A DNA stretch of 64,000 nucleotides from Przewalskia tangutica (GCA_029844215.1 CM056738.1:71230093-71294092); one strand, 5' to 3'; shown: positions 24,801 through 36,770, counted from the stretch's first letter. Notes: generated by a model from the letters alone, not told the origin. A program made the numbers and translations.

Positions 24801-25320
24801 GTAGTTTGGTTATCATATATGTCTCCTGCTTTATATAGACTACTATGATTTCATTTACAGTATTTTTCAGTTTCACATACTTGGTACCTGTTGTACTGAC
24901 CTCCTTGGGGGGGATGCGTTCATGCCGTAGGTAGAGGTACACCAGTTGTTGATCCTCGCTCATAGGTTCACAGTTCAGCGTTTGGGAAGCTCCGTTTCTC
25001 CGGAGGCTTATCTTGGGTATAGTCCCCTGTCGTTGTAGGTACTTACATTCAGGGGTATGGCGGGTCCCTGTCCCGCCATTGTTGTTATCATTCTTAGAGG
25101 TCTGTAGTACTGTTGTGGGCAGAGTTGTAAATGGGATATAACTGTTCGGATTTAAGTCTTTTTATATATATATGCCGAAAGGCAACTTCTCTTCAGATAA
25201 ACTGTGTCTCCTTTACATTGTTTCAGGTTGTGTTTTATATTCCGCTGATTACTCTGATGTATGTCTACTTGGGTGCCCGGGGTAAGGCACCAGTCACGGG
25301 CCCGGGTTCGGGTCGTGACA
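21890..25320 (+). repeat. Element F 3' LTR
   Basis: Complete LTR of 3.43 kb, TGTTATACCCCG...GGGTCGTGACA, placed after a polypurine tract. TATA box at 22307-22314. It directly abuts A1 DNA at 25321, but the flanks (TTGAT at 521 for D; AAAAA at 25321) are not a duplication, so part of D, and probably about 100 bp of A1, were deleted. Confidence 0.88.
24230..24575. repeat. GC-rich block present only in F 3' LTR
   Basis: Compared with the 5' LTR (about 18436-18470) the 3' LTR has an extra block of about 330 bp containing two copies of 'aatacctcatgcgg' and several 'cctatgcg' words. It resembles the GC-rich repeat of the B LTRs (41483-41690) in reverse complement. Either lost from the 5' copy or collapsed there. 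Confidence 0.6.
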
Positions 25321-25803
25321 AAAAATACGCATGAGATTAAAAAGAAAGTCAAAAAGAAGAAAAAAGAGTTGAATGAAAAAATGTTTATGGTACGTAATTG
25401 AGCCTAAATGCCTACTTTTACCTACCCCATCCTAATCCTACATTACAACCCTTGAAAGTCCTAATGAATTCTAATATGTATGTCTATAATTAGTGGAGAA
25501 TAGCAAGTAGACAGATCTATAGCGTTTTAGGAAAGATGGAATGAAATTGACATGTATAGGTTAAGTATTTGCATTTCCATTGATCATGATCTAAGTGAAT
25601 TTGCAAAATATCTAACTTGAAATCCTAGATTGCTAAATGTTCATGCTATGTATGTTCTAACATATTATCCCAATGTTCATCCATGATTTTGAATAATCAT
25701 TGCTATAGCTACTTGATCCAGTTCAGTGAGTCTTTTGTTTCTATTTTTGTTTTTTTGTTTAGTGCTTTACTCGAGGGCGAATAAAGTGTAAGTTTGGGGT
25801 GTT
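25321..25803 (+). mobile_element. Element A1 3' untranslated region and polypurine tract, resumed
   Basis: Matches the reverse complement of A2 at about 27560-27990 ('gtttatggtacgtaa', 'ttgaaagtcctaatgaattc' with changes) and ends with the purine-rich AGTTTGGGGTGTT at 25791-25803 next to the LTR. No coding sequence. Confidence 0.75.
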
Positions 25804-26278
25804 TGTTGAGTGTATTTTATACACTCTTTTGAGTCCTTTTTAGTTAGTATTTTACTCTTTTATTTTGCGTTTAGTATAGTGTTAGGTGTGTTTTTCTTTC
25901 TTTTGTGTCACATCGGTTATAAAGGAGATAATACTACTTTTGAGGACGAAATGAGCTTAATTGAGATGCAAATTGTACAAGCACAGCTCAAGGAATGAAG
26001 CCTAAAAAGTGTCAAGAAAAATAGAAGAAATCTGGCGCATTCCGGACAGAAATTATAGAGGCATCGCGATGCCTGGCCAAGTAGCACCGCGGTGCCATGG
26101 AACCGCGGTCAACAAGAATTAGCGTCGCGGCGTAAAATTTCCAGAAAGTCTGAACTGAATCACCGTCGAAGGAACCGGGTACCTGACAGAGGAACCGCGG
26201 TGCCTCCATTCCAGTAACCTCCAGTGATCTTGAAGCCATTTAGCATTGCGGTGCCTGTTAGAGGAACCGTGGTGGCGA
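25804..26278 (+). repeat. Element A1 3' LTR, truncated by A2
   Basis: Starts TGTTGAGTGTATTTTATACAC, similar to the G LTR start read on its own strand (TGATCGGTGTATTTTATATAC). It keeps the U3-like part and a GC-rich palindromic block (26035-26275, with GGCATCGCGATGCC and several ACCGCGGTGCC-type words), then stops where the oppositely oriented A2 LTR starts. The rest should lie beyond the window if A2 is an insertion. Confidence 0.7.
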
Positions 26279-27479
26279 TGTTAGGCCAATTTCCAATTGT
26301 TCACGCAAGTGTACGTATCGTTACAAGTAATATAGTCTGGTAAAACTGAATATCATCCACAGAGACTGGTTTCTAATTACCGAACATTTATTCAAGGTTA
26401 TCTATTTGGCAAGCGATGGTTGATTTGGATTTTTATCTAACACTACTAGAGTAATTGCAAGAATTAAACTAAATTATTGAGGTTTAATCAGTTATGAAGG
26501 AATTAGGGCTTTTAATATCCTTAACTATCCACTTTTTTCAATCCTTAATGCAACTAGAATGACTTCTTCTTCTACGTTAAGATAGCGGTTAACTTGACTG
26601 TCTTATATTCCGGTTAGGATATATAATCGCTCAACCCCAGTGCAGAAACCTTCTATATTTCTATGATATATTTTACCGCATAGGAGGATTAAGAACAATA
26701 ACCTATAATGCTACACAAGTATCGGGGTACTTTCGTCCGCGATTTTAACTTATGTCTATTTAATTACAGCATATCCAAATCTCTCCTCTCGGTTCTTGAT
26801 TCGAAATCATATAGATTATGATAATTAGTGATCAATTAACTATCAAACATTCATACCAATATTGAATAAATCTTAATCAAGTGAAGAAGAAAATCAAACT
26901 AATGCATTAATTCATGAATAAGAGTTTCAAGCGATTAAATAGGAAAACCCTAATAAAGTATTTAGCTCCTAGCCAAAGACATGCTAAGAACTAATATAAA
27001 TCCCAACATGAACTGAATTGAAAACTAAAGAAAGAAAAATTACTTAGAACTAGGCCTCCAAATATAGCCTCCAAGGTTGTGATGTCTTCTGTGTTATGAG
27101 ATATGTGATAGGTGATACCCCAAAATTTGTCCCAAGAGTAATTTTATGTTGTCAAAAACGTGTGCCTTTGACCCTTTTTCCCCTTGCCAATTCTATTTCG
27201 GATTGGAAATTCCCGCATCGGCACCGCGCAGATCGCGAGAATGGCACCGTGGTGTCGAAGCATCGCGCTTCTCGATTGTGGCACCGTGGTCCTGCAGTCC
27301 GGAATCACGGTCCTGCGGTCTTTCTTCCTGATCTGCCAACTTTCGTCCTTTTTGCTTCGGGAGCTCCTTTCCTTCCCATTTTTAGCTTCATTTTGCCATT
27401 TAGAACCGCTGCGACTCAAAAGAAAGAAAAACAACCCTAACACTATACTAAACACAAACGAAATGAGTAAAATACAAAA
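26279..27479 (-). repeat. Element A2 3' LTR
   Basis: About 1.2 kb, similar in layout to the G LTR: 'cacgcaagtg' and 'aagtaatatagtct' near the left end, 'aagtatcggggtactttcgtcc' (split by position) in the middle, the GC-rich palindromic block at about 27205-27320, and the LTR edge at about 27479 before CTCCAAACTTAACC. The left edge is inferred from the TG at 26279; it could be off by several bases. Confidence 0.7.
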
Positions 27480-28980
27480 TACCTCCAAACTTAACCTTTG
27501 TTCTCCCTCGAGCAAAAATCAAAACAAAAATCAAAGAAATAGAAAGAAAACTGACTCAAAAGACTCTAATCAAGCAGCTGCACAAGGTTACTTAGAAAAG
27601 CATGAATGTCAGTTGGGATAATATGTTGGAACATACATAACATGAATTTAGCAATCTAGAATTTCAAGTCAGATATTTCGGAAATTCATTTCAATCATAA
27701 TCAATAGAAGCATGAACACCTACCTTATGCATGTCAATTTCGTTCTATTTTTTTCCAAAGACGTATGGGCTTGTTTACTTGTTATTCTCCACTAATCATA
27801 GACATACAATTTAGAGATCTTCAGGACTTTTCAGGGTTGTAATGTAGGCTTAGGCACGGGTAGGTAAGAGTAGGCATTTCGGCTCAATTTACGTACCATA
27901 AACATTTTTCTCATTCAACCATTTTGTCCTTCTTTTTGATATTCTTTTTCAGTTCATACCTATCATTCTCCTCTTCTCTTTTTGCGAGCATGAAACACAT
28001 TCTCATAGGCACCCCTAAACTTAAGCTTTTGCATCTTTTTCATTGGGGTGCATCAATTTTTCACTCTCTTTTCGTATTTCTTTTTCACCCTTCTTTTATC
28101 CTAATTTTTCAATTACGGCTTATGACACATAAGCGAATCATAGGGTGTCAAAGAAATAACTTATTTTAGGCTCAAAGGGCCTGACTAGGGATACAATTTA
28201 TTGCAAGGTAGGTATTGAATGGTAAGAAGGACTAACAAAGAAATGCCTGAATCATCTCCCTAAGCATGTACATCTTTAACTATTTCGCAACAAATAACAA
28301 GAAAGCAGACTCATAGACATTTTTCATAATTGACAACACATAGACTAAACACAATTATCCCAAATAATTAGATTTTCATAAATTTTTGGCATAAATAACT
28401 TAAGCACATATATTTTTAGCTTCTAATTCCATTATATTAGTCCACTTAATTCATTAGGTATCTTCGGCAACTACAGCATGCATGATCATAAAAAAGAAAA
28501 AATAATTTTTTTTGACTCATATAAACATAATAAAAGACACAAAAACTCAATCCAAACGACTCAAAATAGAAACACAAAAATAAAATAAGTACCCCCCAAA
28601 CTTAAACGACACATTGTCCCAAATGTGTAAGACTCAAAAATTAAAAAAGAACGACTTACAGACAATAGCGGCTCAAGATGGTGGCGATGGCGGCAGATGT
28701 TGCATTGAGACGGTATCTGTGGGAAGGGATTTGGTGATTTAAGGCTTTTTATTTTTCTGAAATCGCGCCCAGGCATCGCGGTCCTGCAGAATGGCACCGT
28801 GGTGCCGAAAGTACTGTGACCTATCTGATCATTCGGCACCGCGGTCCTGCAGAATGGCACCATGGTGCCGACCTGATTTCGTGTTTTCCACCCTTTTCTT
28901 TGTGCTTAGTCTCTGATTCCCTCACATGTCATCACAACACAACAAAAAATACCATCAAGTGAGACTGTTCAAGTTAAGCT
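27480..28980 (-). mobile_element. Element A2 3' untranslated region
   Basis: Begins at the polypurine tract (minus strand GGTTAAGTTTGGAGG). No protein similarity. It aligns with the non-coding stretch of G at 55348-56530 and with A1 in reverse complement. Contains a repeated GC-rich palindromic module near its inner end. Open frames here are chance readings of that module. Confidence 0.65.
28745..28870. repeat. Duplicated GC-rich palindromic module inside A2
   Basis: Two copies of a unit that reads GGCAYCGCGGTCCTGCAG, then AATGGCACC, then RTGGTGCCGA, separated by about 60 bp (about 28770 and 28830). GGCACCGTGGTGCC-type words are near-perfect palindromes. The same module style is found in the A1 and A2 LTRs, so it occurs both inside and at the ends of the same family. 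Confidence 0.7.
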
Positions 28981-28996
28981 AATTGCATAATTTAAA

Positions 28997-29014
28997 CCTT
29001 GGGTTGCCTCCCAA
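28997..29014 (-). other. Conserved hairpin after protease region (A2)
   Basis: CTTGGG and CCCAAG arms around a 6-nt loop TTGCCT (minus strand loop AGGCAA). Identical hairpin and flanks in G at 58512-58529, just after the protease stop. Confidence 0.75.
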
Positions 29015-29050
29015 GTAGCGATGTCTTTAATGTCTTTTAGTCGGACACAG

Positions 29051-29640
29051 TTAATCCTTACTAGTGCCCAGTGGATCCTTCTGCGAACGGCTTGCAATCC
29101 GCACAGTTAGTGTTGTGGGTTTCACTTCACCTACAACACTTTTTTCAAACAAGGGCCTCATATCTAAGATTATCCCCCAATTACTCAAGGCAGACTTGTC
29201 TTCTAGGCTCTCTATAATGTAGGGATTAGTGAAACTCCCTACATCTCTCAACTTTTGGGGGTGCCCTTGAGGGTATGGACTTTCTGGTTGGGGCTCCGCA
29301 ATGATAGTTGGTGGTGTCTTTTCTGCAACGGGTATAGAAAAAAAAAATCTAAGGAATCCAAAAAGGTGAAAATTTGGATCTCGGTAACATCTTCTTTCTC
29401 TACACCAATTATCTCTCTCAATTCCTCATTATTCTCAACAACTTGTTGTGGTTCAGGTTCCTCACTCTGCTTATCACCCCCCACAACTGTGTCGCTAGAC
29501 AGATTTTCTTGCGGTACATTGATCAACATATCCATCAGCTGCCCTATTTGTGTCTCCAAATTTTTGAGGGACACCTTTGTCTCAGCCATAAACTGAGTCT
29601 GACACTTGGTGAGCCTGAGTATGGCTGCCTGCAACTCATT
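29051..29640 (-). pseudogene. Element A2 gag C-terminus and protease remnants
   Basis: The outer piece (29640-29248) reads QTQFMAETKVSLKNLETQIGQLM, the same segment that joins gag and protease in G (QTQFMAETRSSIRNLETQVG). The inner piece (29251-29051) reads LFEKSVVGEVKPTTLTVRIA, matching the protease segment LGETKPTTVSLQLADRT. The protease active site and all RT, RNase H and integrase domains are missing, and most of gag is deleted (29641 onward is leader-like). Non-functional. Confidence 0.7.
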
Positions 29641-29898
29641 TTGATCTTCCTGTGGAACCTGTGGGTTAAGTTATTGTTGCTGATTCCACTGCCCCTAATA
29701 GTAGTAGTAATCCATTTTGTTTTTTCAACTTTACCTACAAAATAAGAAAAACAACAAAAAGTGATAAAAAGATGCTCGCAGAACAAGTTAGAAACTTGTT
29801 CCCGGAGCAACCAAATTAGAAATAAAATAACATAACCGAATATATATAAACTAAATTAGAAATAAGAATAGATAATTCGATATTAAAAGTACGCCAGT

Positions 29899-32840
29899 TG
29901 TTGACACCCAATTTTGACCCAGATTTTCTAATTTTTGCAATAAAAGGGCGCCCAATCTATGTTTTTATTTTTTATTTTTATCTCAATTTAAACCCAATTT
30001 TATTTTAATAATTAAATCCCTCACCCAAATAAACTCATCAGCCCAACTCCCATTTTAATTCAATGCCAACAGCTCAATTATTTCCCCTGACCCGGCCCAA
30101 AGCCTCTTCTTCAACACCCCATCGATTCCAAACCAGCAACCCTAAACCAGCAATTGAAATCGAACTCTCCCTATCTCCATCGTCTCAATCACTCCAATAC
30201 TCCATTACCCACCAGTTCAGCGCCTTCACCCATCCTTTGTCCCATTTTTCTGAATCGTTCAGAGCTTTGGAACTCAACGGGAGTTTGCCTCGAACAGAGG
30301 ATAAACAACGTTAATATCCTCCAGTCTCAAGCTCGTTCTTTCCTAAAACTAATAGGTAATATCGACACCTCTGTCCCAACGGCTCTTTTTTGTCAAAATC
30401 ACTCTGAAAAATCGAAATCAGACCCTCTTTTATCACCTCATCATTCGAAATGACACTGACTGGTCCCTCTGTTCTTTAATTTCGAATTTCAAATTCGAGG
30501 GTTTGGAAAGCCATTATTTTTGGCTATAAATACAACCCCAAAAGGGTTGTATTTAGGGATGGAAATTCTGTTTTCTAAAAGCTAGAACAAAACTCAGTTT
30601 TTACTACTTTAAAACCGTTGCAAAAAAATCAGAAAGAAAACTTTATCTTTTACTCTCAAGCTTTGAATCTGAAAATCTGCATATCCCTAAACTTCTGCTT
30701 TACTAGTCACATAAATAACACCAATTCTCTGAGCGCAATCGACGAGTCGAAACGCCGCCTCGGTTCGCTGCCCGGAGAAGTTCAGTGAACTCACTTTCTT
30801 GCTAATAATTTTGCTATTTAATTCGTACTGATATTTTCTGTATGATGTGATTGTGTGCCTCTATCAAATATGTTCAGCCTATTGTGTTTGTTGTTCGAAT
30901 TCGTTAATTTAAATTATATCGCGTTAGTTGTGGATTATTACAGTATGTCGGTGTCGATTCATTTCTCAAATGGTAAACATGTTTAGTATGCATTAATGAC
31001 TACTTTAGAACATCGAACTAGCTATTAAAAATGACTAAGAGGCTGCTGATTCTATTTTTGTATTCTGCTGTGATGTTTGCTATTTAAGGGCATTTGGATT
31101 CTGTTGTAGTATCAATTGAATGAGGTTTATATCTGCAAGGACGTATGTCATCTGCAATCCAGAGATAAAAAGCTTTAGTTCATTGTCAAGTTATATATAC
31201 ACTTAGGCCAAAACTATGTGTCCATGTCTGTTTAGCTTCTGATGGTGATTATATAGGCATGTTACATTTATTTTAAGAAATCTGAATCATGGATAGCATC
31301 TGTTATTTAATCATTATCATCCTAAGCTTCTATTGTATGTCCAAGTCTGTAGTCCTTGTTATTTTCCAATTTTGAGTTAATGAAGTGTAACGTTGGAACC
31401 TGTGTGTTGTATCCCATGTCTACTAGTCTAACGAGCCATCACATCTTGCCTTCATTCACGTATATTGGAAATTTGTCTAGGACCTTATTAAACATGCTAG
31501 TCTAAGTTGACGCGTACATAAAGCACTTAGGAACTTTGCATTATACCATGACTGCCTATGTTCAATTATTAAAGGGAAAGTTTGAAATTGAATCCCCTGC
31601 ATACATTCTGAAATTCATTTTAAATGAATATTTACTCGATTAATTCGGTCCTGCATTGTCTGTTTAAACTGAGTCAAAGTGCAGTAGATATAGGGACATG
31701 TAAATCACCTATTCAGGCATACTGTATATATAGGTTTGGTATGTGTCATCAAGAGTATCATGTTGCACATGTCTTTGGTTTTATCCTATTCTCATTGTCA
31801 TCTTGGTTTTGTCGTGAGGTCTACTGCATATGCATCCATCATTCTGTTTAAAAATCTGGAAACTCCATGTTGGGCTAGTGCTCTTTTATTTGGGCCTGCC
31901 CCATATTTTATGTGTTGATTTTCTTTGTTCTTCCACAACGAAGGAAAGGAACTAAAAATGGCCACTGTTTTGGGCTTGTTTTTCTTCAAATGGCCGAAAT
32001 AAAATGATTCAAAAAAATGCTATAACATATGTCAATCTTTATTTATTATTTGATGGTTGGATGTATACTAATCCTTATCTTTTCTTTATTTTACATGAAA
32101 TGCGTTGGGAGCTACAAGAAGTTTCATTATGAGACTCATCGCATCCCTCGTCAAATGAAGACCCATGTCTACGTTCCTTGCATTCTCCGGCCTCAGGACT
32201 TCTAAACAAATAGGGCGGGTTGATATCTTCATCCGTCCTAGTCACATCTTTTAAACTCTTTAAATTTCGTCATTTTATTATTTGTATGATTATAAGAATT
32301 TAGAATAGTTAGGCCTAGAATTAAATAAAAAGGGGAAGGGTAGCTTAAAATAGATTTATTTTATCTTTAAAATGTGCATTTTTAATAATGTCATACAAGT
32401 GCATTTTTCATAAAACTTTAATTTCCTACACAACATATAATTTTCAAACAAACTATTTTTATGCATTTTTAAAAATAAACTTCATGCAAAATCTTATGAA
32501 AATACAACTTTCAAGTATTTATTTGCAACATCCTTTTAACTCTAAAGCATTTAAAAAAGGCATTTTAATACAATGATTAACCTAGGTTTGAACGGATAAC
32601 CGTGAGTTAGTCAATCTTAGACGATGCCTAATCCCTTCCCTTTAAGATGATAAAGAATCCTTACCCGTAATCTCATAATTTTCGCAGACCTTAAAAAATG
32701 GAGATCATTTGTAGCCTTTTATGCTATATTTAGAAGTGCACTAATTCACTAGACTAATTAGGTGACGACTCTTTAAACAAATTCATGAATCACCCATATG
32801 TCGTACACCGTTTCGACTCTGATTAAAATGGGGTATTACA
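29899..32840 (+). repeat. Element C first 5' LTR
   Basis: A 2.94-kb LTR bounded by TGTTGACACC and TATTACA, followed by a primer site. TATA box at 30525-30532. More than 90 percent similar by eye to the copies at 34070 and 53250. No conserved protein; small open frames around 31624-31990 repeat in every copy (35535, 63395), but that reflects LTR similarity. Confidence 0.9.
30525..30554 (+). promoter_or_regulatory. TATA box overlapped by a perfect inverted repeat
   Basis: TATAAATA (30525-30532) runs into AAATACAACCC (30528-30538), which is exactly complementary to GGGTTGTATTT (30544-30554). The second LTR copy has the same arrangement at 34488-34516. The 3' LTR has lost the left arm and the TATA box (near 53865). 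Confidence 0.75.
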
Positions 32841-32843
32841 GCA

Positions 32844-32861
32844 TGGCGACTCCGCTGGGGA
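32844..32861 (+). other. Element C primer-binding site, first copy
   Basis: TGGCGACTCCGCTGGGGA, three bases after the LTR end. It corresponds to the tRNA-Arg-type primer site reported for Ogre/Tat elements (one or two differences possible). Confidence 0.75.
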
Positions 32862-33051
32862 AAACATGTTCTTAACCATAACAAACCTAGGTTTATTATT
32901 TGGCTTTATTTGCTTGCATTTAATTTTGTGCTTTAAAATTATTTCTTATTTGTAATCGCTTTAATTGCTATTTGATTTTACTGCTTTCCTTATACTGGCA
33001 TTCCACTCATATTTCTTCCCTTACGGAAATTCACACTATCACACACTACAC

Positions 33052-33075
33052 GCGAGGTGTGCTTTGCACACCCGC
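33052..33075 (+). other. Stable hairpin in element C leader
   Basis: GCG-A-GGTGTGC, loop TTT, GCACACC-CGC: a 10-bp stem with one bulged A. Repeated exactly in the second leader (about 36963-36986). It lies about 190 nt after the primer site and before gag; a possible packaging or translation-control element. Confidence 0.65.
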
Positions 33076-33755
33076 AAATTTCTTTCAAATACCCAAATTT
33101 AGGAGAGTTGGCGTTTTACGCGGATAATCCGGTCCAATCGGTGGCCGCGTAGCCTTCTCGCTCGAGTAGTCCGCTCGGGAACCTTGCGTCTAGTGAGCCA
33201 AATCTTAGAAACTTAAGATAGAGTTATACCACCCTTTATATTAAGTCATGCATCAAAACACCTTAGATGGGTTGATCCTTGTTATCAACGCCACAATTCA
33301 GAAATCCACCAAACTTGTCGACGGGTGTCATAACCCAACGACCTATCAGCATATTGTGTGTAGCGTGATAATGGTGGACGGATCCAAGCCTAATCTAGAC
33401 ATGCCGAAATTGGAAAATGCATCGTCATTTGGTCGTCATTTACAACAAAACATTACAGTTTAACGGTTTGGACCTATTTATCATAATCTCGCATATTTCG
33501 AGTTTAGGCCTACCTCTGGCATAAAAGAGGGCTCAAGCAGTGAGAACGCGAACTTGATTTGCATGCAATTTGCTCATTATTTGCAATTCCACACTTATTA
33601 TTAAAGCAGTTTTTATCCATGTTATACTAACTTGGTTTGCTTCATTTTTTTTAGAAGGATTATTTTTGTCTAGCTTATTTCCCCAAAAGGTTGATTCGCG
33701 TTGACTGGAAGAACATCTCTACTTCACCAAATCAAAAGCACAATCATCCAGTAAA

Positions 33756-34069
33756 ATGACTAATTTAGATGCATCAGAACGAACCGGTTTGGGACTCATC
33801 TCCATAGATGAAGTAGAGGCCTCGGATCTGAGAAACACTACTGATCAAGACCAATACCTTGCCCAAATATTACAGAAAATGGAAATCATGCAGGCCGAAA
33901 TGGAGAGGCTCTGAAACATCACGAACCTGTCTATTAGCTTAAATGCGCCGCCACCAGAACAAAAGACGGATGTAATCGCACCACAAGCCTTTCAACCTCA
34001 TGAACCTCCCCTTCCCCAAAATTTCCAACAAAAGTTACAACACACTATTTCATGCCAAAATACCCCACT
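33756..34069 (+). pseudogene. Element C gag start, first (truncated) copy
   Basis: ATG at 33756 opens MTNLDASERTGLGLISIDEV, which repeats with small changes at 37668. An in-frame TGA follows at about 33914. The copy is cut at about 34070, where LTR sequence begins in mid-frame. The leader from 32862 to 33755 carries a hairpin and no other coding sequence. Confidence 0.75.
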
Positions 34070-36749
34070 TCTTCAACACCTCATCGATTCCAAACCAGCA
34101 ACCCCAAACCAGCAATTGAAATCGAACTCCCTCATTCTCTATCGTCTCAATCACTCCAATACTCCATTACCCACCAGTCCAACGCCTTCACCCATCATTT
34201 GTCCCATTTTTCTGAGTCGTTCAGAGCTTTGGAACTCAACGGGAGTTTGCCTCGAATAGAGGATAAACAACGTTAATATCCTCTAGTCTCAAACTCGTTC
34301 TTTTCTAAAACTAATAGGTAATATCTATACCTCTGTCCCAAGGGCTCTTTTTTGTCAAAATCACTCTGAAAAATCGAAATCAGACCCTCTTTTATCACCT
34401 AATCTGTCAAAATGACACAGACTGGTCCCTCTGTTCTTTAATTTCGAATTTCAAATTCGAGGGTTTGGAAAGCCCTTATTTTTTTGCTATAAATACAACC
34501 CAAAAGGGTTGTATTTAGGGAAGGAAATTCTATTTTCTAAAAGCTAGAACAAAACTCAGTTTTTACTACTTTAAAACTGTTGCAAAAAAAATCAGAAAGA
34601 AAACTTTCTCTTTTACTCCCAAGCTTTGAATCCGAAAATCTGCATATCCCTAAACTTCTGCTTTACTAATCACATAAACAACACCAATTCTCTGAGCGCA
34701 ATCGACGAGTCGAAACACCGCCTCGGTTCGCTGCCCGGAGAAGGTCAGTGAACTCACCTTCTTGCTAATAATTTTTCTATTTAATTCGTAATGATATTTT
34801 CTGTATGATGTGATTGTGTGCCTCTACCAAATATGTTCAGCCTACTGTGTTTGTTGTTCGAATTCGTTAGTTTAAATTATATCGCGTTGGTTGTGGATTA
34901 TTACAGTATGTCGGTGTCGATTCATTTCTCAAATGGTAAACATGTTTAGTATGCATTAATGACTACTTTAGAACATCGAACTAGCTATTAAAAAATTACT
35001 AAGTGGCTGCTGATTCTATTTTTGTATTCTGCTGTGATGTTTGTTATTTAAGGGCATTTGGATTTGTTGTAGTATCAATTGAATGAGGTTTAAATCTGCA
35101 AGGACGTATGTCATCTGCAATCCAGAGATAAAAGGCTTTAGTTCATTGTCAAGTTATATATACACTTAGGCCAAAACTATGTGTCCATGTCTGTTTAGCT
35201 TCTGATGGTGATTATATAGGCATGTTACATTTTTTTAAGAAATCTGAATCATGGATAGCATCTGTTATTTTCGGAATCATTGTCATCCTAATGAAGTGTA
35301 ACGTTGGAACATGTGTGTTGTATCCCATGTATACTAGTCTAACGAGCCATCACATCTTGCCTTCATTCACGTATGTTGGAAATTTGTCTAGGACCTTATT
35401 AAACATGCTAGTCTAAGTTGACGCATACATAAAGCACTTAGGAACTTTGCATTATACCATGACTGCCTATGTTCAAATATTAAAGGGAAAGTTTGAAATT
35501 GAATCCCCTGCATACATTCTGAAATTTAGTTTAAATGAATATTTACTCGATTAATTCGGTCATGCATTGTCTGTTTAAACCGAGTCAAAGTGCAGTAGAT
35601 ATAGGGACATGTAAATCACCTATTGAGACATACTGTATATATAGGTTTGGTATGTGTCATCAAGAGTATCATGTTGCACATGTCTATGGGTTTATCCTAT
35701 TCTCATTGTCATCTTAGTTTTGTCGTGAGGTCTACTGCATATGCATCCATCCTTCTGTTTAAAAATCTGGAAACTCCATGTTGGGCCAGTGCTCTTTTAT
35801 TTGGGCCTGCCCCATATTTTATGTGTTGATTTTCTTTGTTCTTCCACAACGAAGGAAAGGAACTAAGCGCCTTTATTTTGGGCTTGTTTTTCTTCAAATG
35901 GCCGAAATAAAATGATTCAAAAAAATGTTATAACCTATGCCAATCTTTATTTATTATTTGATGGTTGGATGTATATTAATCCTTATCTTTCCTTTATTTT
36001 TACATGAAATGTGTTGGGTGCTACAAGAAGTTTCATTATGGGACTCATCGCATCCCTCGTCAAATGAAGACCAATGTCTACGTTCCTTGCATTCTCCGGC
36101 CCCAGGACTTCTAAACAAATAAGGCGGGATGATATCTTCATCTGTCCTAGTCACATCTTTTAAACTCTTTAAATTTCGTCGTTTTATTATTTGTATGATT
36201 ATAAGAATTTAGAATAATTAGGCCTAGAATTAAATAAAAAGGGGGAGGGTAGCTTAAAATATATTTATTTTATCTCTAAAATGTGCATTTTTAATAATGT
36301 CCTACAAGTGCATATTTTCATAAAACTTTAATTTCATACACGACATATAATTTTCAAACAAACTATTTTTATGCGTTTTTAAAAATAAACTCATGCAAAA
36401 TCTTATGAAAATACATCTTTCAAGTATTTATGTGCAACATCCTGTTAACTCTAAAGCACGTAAAACAGGAATTTTAATACAATGATTAACCTAGGTTTGA
36501 AGGGATAACCGTGAGTTAGTGGATCTTAGAGGATGCCTAATCCCCTCCCTTTAAGATAATAAAGAACCCTTACCCGGAATCTCATAATTTTCGCAGACCT
36601 TAAAAAATGGAGATCATTTGTAGCATTTTATGCTATATTTAGAAGTACCCTAATTCATTAGACTAATTAGGTGGCGACTCCTTAAACAAATTCATGAATC
36701 ACCCATATGTCGTACACCGTTTCGACTCCGGTTAAAATGGGGTATTACA
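34070..36749 (+). repeat. Element C second LTR copy, 5'-truncated
   Basis: Starts inside the LTR at the base equivalent to about 30107 (shared 'cttcttcaacacc'), missing about 208 bp of LTR start, and ends TATTACA followed by a second primer site. It interrupts the first gag start at 'taccccactt'. The product is an LTR-leader-LTR-leader array, best explained by unequal recombination or strand transfer within the element. Confidence 0.85.
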
Positions 36750-36752
36750 GCA

Positions 36753-36770
36753 TGGCGACTCCGCTGGGAA
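36753..36770 (+). other. Element C primer-binding site, second copy
   Basis: TGGCGACTCCGCTGGGAA, three bases after the second LTR copy. Same site as 32844 with one change. Confidence 0.7.

Larger units (their letters stand above)
26279..29898 (-). mobile_element. Element A2 (Athila-family), 3' half, cut by element C
   Basis: Order on the minus strand: leader-like 29898-29641, short gag and protease remnants, 3' untranslated region, polypurine tract, 3' LTR. It is the same family as A1 and related to G by shared landmarks: the CTTGGG/CCCAAG hairpin, 'aacttaacctttg' beside the polypurine tract, and the leader stretch 'attagaaataagaatagat'. Its 5' LTR is not in the window. Element C begins at 29899, close to where the primer site would be. 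Confidence 0.75.

Noticed and set aside
27144..27621. Frames on both strands over the A2 LTR
   Set aside because: Chance frames across the GC-rich module and the LTR edge.
31624..31990. Small open frames repeated at 35535-35900 and 63395-63650
   Set aside because: They recur because the C LTR recurs; stops and substitutions differ between copies and no domain is seen.
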